Positions 32,139 to 35,595 of a stretch of DNA of 35,595 nucleotides are shown in pieces; the stretch's first letter is position 1; every line of letters starts with the position of its first letter. This DNA comes from Muribaculaceae bacterium (lineage in GTDB: Bacteria > Bacteroidota > Bacteroidia > Bacteroidales > Muribaculaceae): assembly GCA_029061225.1 (NCBI GenBank), contig JAIDSM010000136.1, positions 1 to 35,595 on the forward strand, given 5' to 3'. The notes under the pieces were generated by a model that saw only the letters and a list, made by a program, of their open reading frames with translations, ran no database searches and was not told where the DNA came from. The translations under genes and the position numbers were made by a program.

Positions 32139-35100
32139 ATGGCAGACTATAGAACAATACAGCCTGAATTTTGGCTTGAGATCAGAAAAGAATACATCAT
32201 CGAGAACTTTGAAAAGCTTCTTACTTATCTTAGAGCCTACCGGTATGACGGTACGAAAGATGGCAACGGTGAGTTTTTAACTACATGTAAATATCTTGCG
32301 GAACTTGCAGAAGAATTAACGGAATACTCCGTTACCAGTTCTTTCATTTCCAGTCATAAATTTAAGCTTAAGGGTTCTGATTTACTTAAAGGTTCAGATA
32401 TAGTAGTTGAGGATATTCTAGCCTACCGCATAATTGCAGCGGCTATCATTGCCATGCAGAAGATTGGAAAAGACAGTCATAAACTTCTGGCAAGACTTCT
32501 TAACATGCTGGTCGTGGCCGGCAAGATGCCACATACAGATATAGTGGACGAACTTATATATGTCACGGTCAACTGTATAAGAAAGTCACCCGTCAAAATT
32601 CTCGGAGTGAAATGGGATGATATTGAAGATGAATTATCTTTCAAGCCGATAAGTCTTCTCCATCATATATCCAATACGAAATTCATAGTGGAAAAAGGCT
32701 CAGAGTGTCTTTTTGAAGGGAAAGGAACCGTCATCTTCACGAAAGACTCCGTCTTGGCCGCACCGGTCAATAAAAGAGAGTTTCTAAATGGAAACTCCAA
32801 CCTTACGCCTTATCTGAAAATAGGCCAGAACATAAATATTCTTTTGCCCAAAAGCGACCATATGAAGAGTCCCGTCACTATCGAGGATGTCGCGGAAGGA
32901 ATGACATTCATGACCAGGGCTCAGGGAGGGGTGAAGACGGGGCAGACCGAGACTAAGAAAAAATATGCATCCGGATCCATTATTCCTATCGTTGTGAAAT
33001 CCAATTATGGCGTTAAGATAGAGGCGGAGACCATACATCCGGAATATGAGAAAATCAAAGGCAAAGTCAATATCAATCTCGGTGAATGTCTTAGGTATTT
33101 CAACGTAAACCATCTGACACCCTTATTCAGGATCGGAATGATTCTGCTTGTCGAATATACTCCTAATGATTCCGAATTCTGCTTCACTCTCAACGGAGGA
33201 TTCTCACAATTCTATGATGAATACGCCAACCTTTTGCTTGGAGAAACACTTCCGGCTGTCTATCTTTGTGATTATTCGGTAGGAACTCAGTGGCTTACAG
33301 ACGAAGGAGTGATCGTCAACGTAATAAATAAATACAACACCGACGATGTACTCTATGCAAAGGATCAGCATATACCACTTGAAGTAAGGGTGATAAGCAT
33401 TAAGAATATGAACGGTAAGGTATTGGTCAACGGAGAATTCGCGGGTACGACATTGCTTGACGGAGATGAGGATCCTGAAGAAGACATGGCATCGTATGAG
33501 CACGATGTATTCGATTTCCTTTTCTCGAAATTTCTGAAATATTGTCAGGAAAACGTCCCGGAACTTGATTCGCTGAGCAGCATCGACGAGACTGACGCAG
33601 AGGGTGTCATTATTCTTAGCAATATTCTCGTGAGCCATCAAAACCTTCTCTCCGACACCATGCCGCGACTCACTTGTCTGCAGGCGGCATTAATGTTTTC
33701 AATTGCTGCAGGTGATTATGCGATGAGTGCTTATATAAGGCATGAGCTGGAATACCAGATAGAGGTTGCCAGATTTGTAGGAGGAGCCTCCCCGATGTCC
33801 ATATCGCTGTCTCATTATCCCACTCTTGAAGGTATTCCCGAGGTGGAGAAGCATAAGAGGATTATTGAGAAGATACGCACTTACAAAGAGCCCGAGATTG
33901 GTTATGCTTCCGACCGTAATCTATCGAAAGAAAATATAGAAGACACGGTAGACGGACTTATTGATGCTTCCAATCGCCTGATAGGAAAGATTGACGATAG
34001 GGAGATCGCGAGGATCAAACTTGAGCTTGCCAAAGTGCTCGACGTAGACGATCAATATAGAAGCCCTGATCTCACCACATATTACGGAGTGGAGAGCGAT
34101 ACCCTTGAATTCAAGACTTCAGCCGTATGCCCTCCGAAAAACAAACTTAAGGGAAACGCCGAGTATGAACCGGATACGCAGAAATGGGCTATTTTAAAGA
34201 CCATATGCGGGTTCCTGAACTCGACTACAGGAGGAGAGTTGCTACTGGGAGTTCGTGACAACGGCATCGCTTCGGGTATTCAGCGAGATATCGAACTTTT
34301 GTATGAGGACCGCAGGATTCTTGAAGCAAATTCTGACCGATACAGGACATACCTAAAAAATATCATCGACAACGCCTTCATCGCTTACAAATCAAGGGCT
34401 CAGAAAAAGAGCGTCACAACTGCGAATATCACCTATAACATTGAGACCAACAATGAGGGTCAGGAAATATTGCGTATACACGTTGACAGCTATCGTGGCG
34501 ATATGGTGCAGTTCCATCCTGATTGCATACGTCCGGAGGAAATACAGGAATCATATATTCGTACAAGCGGGGCTACCGTGCCTATGAGTCATACAGTAAG
34601 AGACCAGACACTACTGAAAAAATACCATCTTGCCGGCGATAAGGAGGGCGTCGGAATGGCCGCGATCTATGAGGCCCGAAACTCCAAAAAACGTGTGCTC
34701 CTTAAAGAATATACCTCCCGTAGCGGAGTTAAGGATCATGAAATCGAGGTGTTTCAGGTATTCCCGGAATCAAAGTGTATTCTGGGCTATGACACCACTA
34801 TAAAAGATGTCAGACTCTTCAAGACACTTAGATGGAAAGACGCCAGAATACTCGACAAGAACTGCACGCAAAGCAGCAGTTCAAAACGCGATCTCAGGCC
34901 TGATCTTTTCGGCTTTGTCTTTGATCCTTCCAAACCAACTTACGACATTCAGGTAAGACTGACCAACTATGGAGCTCTCCTTCTTCAGGAGGAATATCCC
35001 GGTGCTGAATCTGTATTGACCCAGACCAATCATAAAGAATATCCCTGGTTGCTCTCTGTAAGCGTCAATACCCTTGAAGGAATTGCGAGATTTGTGAGAG

Positions 35101-35162
35101 GTCTGCCGTCGGAATGCCTTGTAGAGAAAGATTCAGATTTAGGAGCATTTCTACTGCTGTGA
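32139..35162 (+). CDS. Large AlbA_2 (Schlafen-like) protein with WYL-like C-terminal module; N-terminal two-thirds unrecognised
   Basis: The 1007-residue protein has no signal peptide or membrane segment. Residues 1-640 match no family I know: a helical part (1-165), a beta-rich part with repeated OB-fold-like stretches (around 225-260, 330-350, 385-440) and a helical part (450-640). Residues about 652-815 are a Schlafen AlbA_2 domain: ESDTLEFKTS, then ICGFLNSTTGGELLLGVRDN and YIRTSG. Glu652, Glu657 and Asp707 occupy the positions of the E-E-D nuclease site of mammalian Schlafens. Residues 843-905 resemble a WYL domain (VLLKEYTSRSG, then SKCILGYDTTIKDVRLFK), with CIL in place of WYL. Residues 935-1007 resemble the WCX domain that follows WYL. 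It could be an RNA-cleaving or nucleic-acid-binding effector with its own ligand sensor. No promoter box lies in the 67-bp gap before it, and it shares one base with the GNAT gene after it. Confidence 0.72.
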   Translation: MADYRTIQPEFWLEIRKEYIIENFEKLLTYLRAYRYDGTKDGNGEFLTTCKYLAELAEELTEYSVTSSFISSHKFKLKGSDLLKGSDIVVEDILAYRIIAAAIIAMQKIGKDSHKLLARLLNMLVVAGKMPHTDIVDELIYVTVNCIRKSPVKILGVKWDDIEDELSFKPISLLHHISNTKFIVEKGSECLFEGKGTVIFTKDSVLAAPVNKREFLNGNSNLTPYLKIGQNINILLPKSDHMKSPVTIEDVAEGMTFMTRAQGGVKTGQTETKKKYASGSIIPIVVKSNYGVKIEAETIHPEYEKIKGKVNINLGECLRYFNVNHLTPLFRIGMILLVEYTPNDSEFCFTLNGGFSQFYDEYANLLLGETLPAVYLCDYSVGTQWLTDEGVIVNVINKYNTDDVLYAKDQHIPLEVRVISIKNMNGKVLVNGEFAGTTLLDGDEDPEEDMASYEHDVFDFLFSKFLKYCQENVPELDSLSSIDETDAEGVIILSNILVSHQNLLSDTMPRLTCLQAALMFSIAAGDYAMSAYIRHELEYQIEVARFVGGASPMSISLSHYPTLEGIPEVEKHKRIIEKIRTYKEPEIGYASDRNLSKENIEDTVDGLIDASNRLIGKIDDREIARIKLELAKVLDVDDQYRSPDLTTYYGVESDTLEFKTSAVCPPKNKLKGNAEYEPDTQKWAILKTICGFLNSTTGGELLLGVRDNGIASGIQRDIELLYEDRRILEANSDRYRTYLKNIIDNAFIAYKSRAQKKSVTTANITYNIETNNEGQEILRIHVDSYRGDMVQFHPDCIRPEEIQESYIRTSGATVPMSHTVRDQTLLKKYHLAGDKEGVGMAAIYEARNSKKRVLLKEYTSRSGVKDHEIEVFQVFPESKCILGYDTTIKDVRLFKTLRWKDARILDKNCTQSSSSKRDLRPDLFGFVFDPSKPTYDIQVRLTNYGALLLQEEYPGAESVLTQTNHKEYPWLLSVSVNTLEGIARFVRGLPSECLVEKDSDLGAFLLL

Positions 35163-35595
35163 TGGACGATATTATTCTTTACGAAGAAAGAAGACGAGAC
35201 ATGATGAAGCTATGGAAAGATACTTTCCATGACTCCGACAGATACATAAGACTCGTCTTCGATAATTATTTTTCCCTTGATAACAGTTTCGTCAAATACC
35301 ATGAGAATCGCATAATCGCCGCGCTCTTATGTGTCGATTATGAATTTCAGATTCTCACGAAAGAGGGGAAAAAGCAGATAAGGGGAATGTATCTTTGCGG
35401 CCTTGCAACTCATCCTGACTGGAGGAGGAAAGGAATCATGGGCAGCCTTATGGAGGAGGCTGAAAATGCTGCCAAGAGTCGCGGATATGAAATGACGTTT
35501 CTCATTCCGGCTGATGATCACTTGAGGTTGTATTATGCTAGTAAGGGGTTTGAGACGTTGTCGTGGAGAAGACGACAGGTCGAAAATATGAGTAT
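35162..35595 (+). CDS. GNAT-family N-acetyltransferase (3' end cut by window edge)
   Basis: The visible 144 residues start MDDIILYEERRRDMMKLWKD and form a GNAT domain. CGLATHPDWRRKGIMGSLME is the acetyl-CoA-binding motif A in the form RxxGxM, and LIPADDHLRLYYASKGFE is motif B. The gene continues past the window. The ATG shares one base with the stop of the large Schlafen-WYL gene (TGATG), so the two are probably translationally coupled. The substrate is unknown. It may simply be a housekeeping acetyltransferase. Confidence 0.85.
   Translation, partial: MDDIILYEERRRDMMKLWKDTFHDSDRYIRLVFDNYFSLDNSFVKYHENRIIAALLCVDYEFQILTKEGKKQIRGMYLCGLATHPDWRRKGIMGSLMEEAENAAKSRGYEMTFLIPADDHLRLYYASKGFETLSWRRRQVENMS

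Overview
The window looks like the chromosome of an anaerobic gut-type Bacteroidales bacterium. The best evidence is the promoters: at least six gene starts are preceded by the Bacteroidetes vegetative promoter pattern (a TTTG/TTG -33 box, a 19-20 nt spacer and a TAnnTTTG -7 box). Gene content agrees: type III glutamine synthetase, a PadR-PspC pair, indolepyruvate oxidoreductase without a ferredoxin domain, a BFN-UVR protein and GH43 glycosidases. A Muribaculaceae-like member is my guess from overall resemblance and is not proven. Coding density is very high. No gap between genes exceeds about 255 bp, and I saw no tRNA, rRNA, CRISPR array, insertion sequence or integrase.

Layout. (1) 1-2493, minus strand: a secreted carbohydrate-degradation operon with two GH43-type glycosidases (one cut by the window edge) and a sandwich-fold secreted protein. 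(2) 2720-13298, plus strand: a tightly packed, often overlapping run of housekeeping genes: BadF-type sugar kinase, DUF5106-like thioredoxin-fold protein, DoxX protein, mnmA, BFN-UVR nuclease, argR-like, argC-like, a short ssb, speA, truA, ligA. (3) 13281-18520, minus strand: a UDG-superfamily glycosylase, cysK, cysE, a membrane M50 protease with a helical-repeat tail, and nhaA. (4) 18773-22386, plus: etfB-etfA-acyl-CoA dehydrogenase, closed by a strong terminator. (5) 22595-24784: glutamine synthetase III with its own promoter and terminator. (6) 25026-27029: padR-pspC with a large perfect palindrome over the promoter. (7) 27185-32071: iorA-iorB-aminotransferase-CoA transferase, a complete oxidative route from an (aromatic) amino acid through an acyl-CoA to a free acid. 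(8) 32139-35595: a 1007-residue protein combining a Schlafen-type AlbA_2 domain with a WYL-like module, coupled to a GNAT acetyltransferase that runs off the window.

Two things stand out. First, the adjacent argR and argC homologues both appear to have lost the residues that define their usual jobs. The ArgR arginine-pocket motif GTIAGDDT reads GTIAGANT, and the ArgC catalytic Cys is Ser, its base His is Ala and its Gly-rich loops are gone, yet both frames are intact. This suggests a retained regulator/pseudoenzyme pair derived from an arginine operon. Second, the 1007-residue protein has an unrecognised ~640-residue N-terminal region, a predicted Schlafen-like E-E-D site and a C-terminal WYL/WCX-like sensor. 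It is the best candidate here for an undescribed system, possibly an RNA-cleaving or regulatory defence protein.
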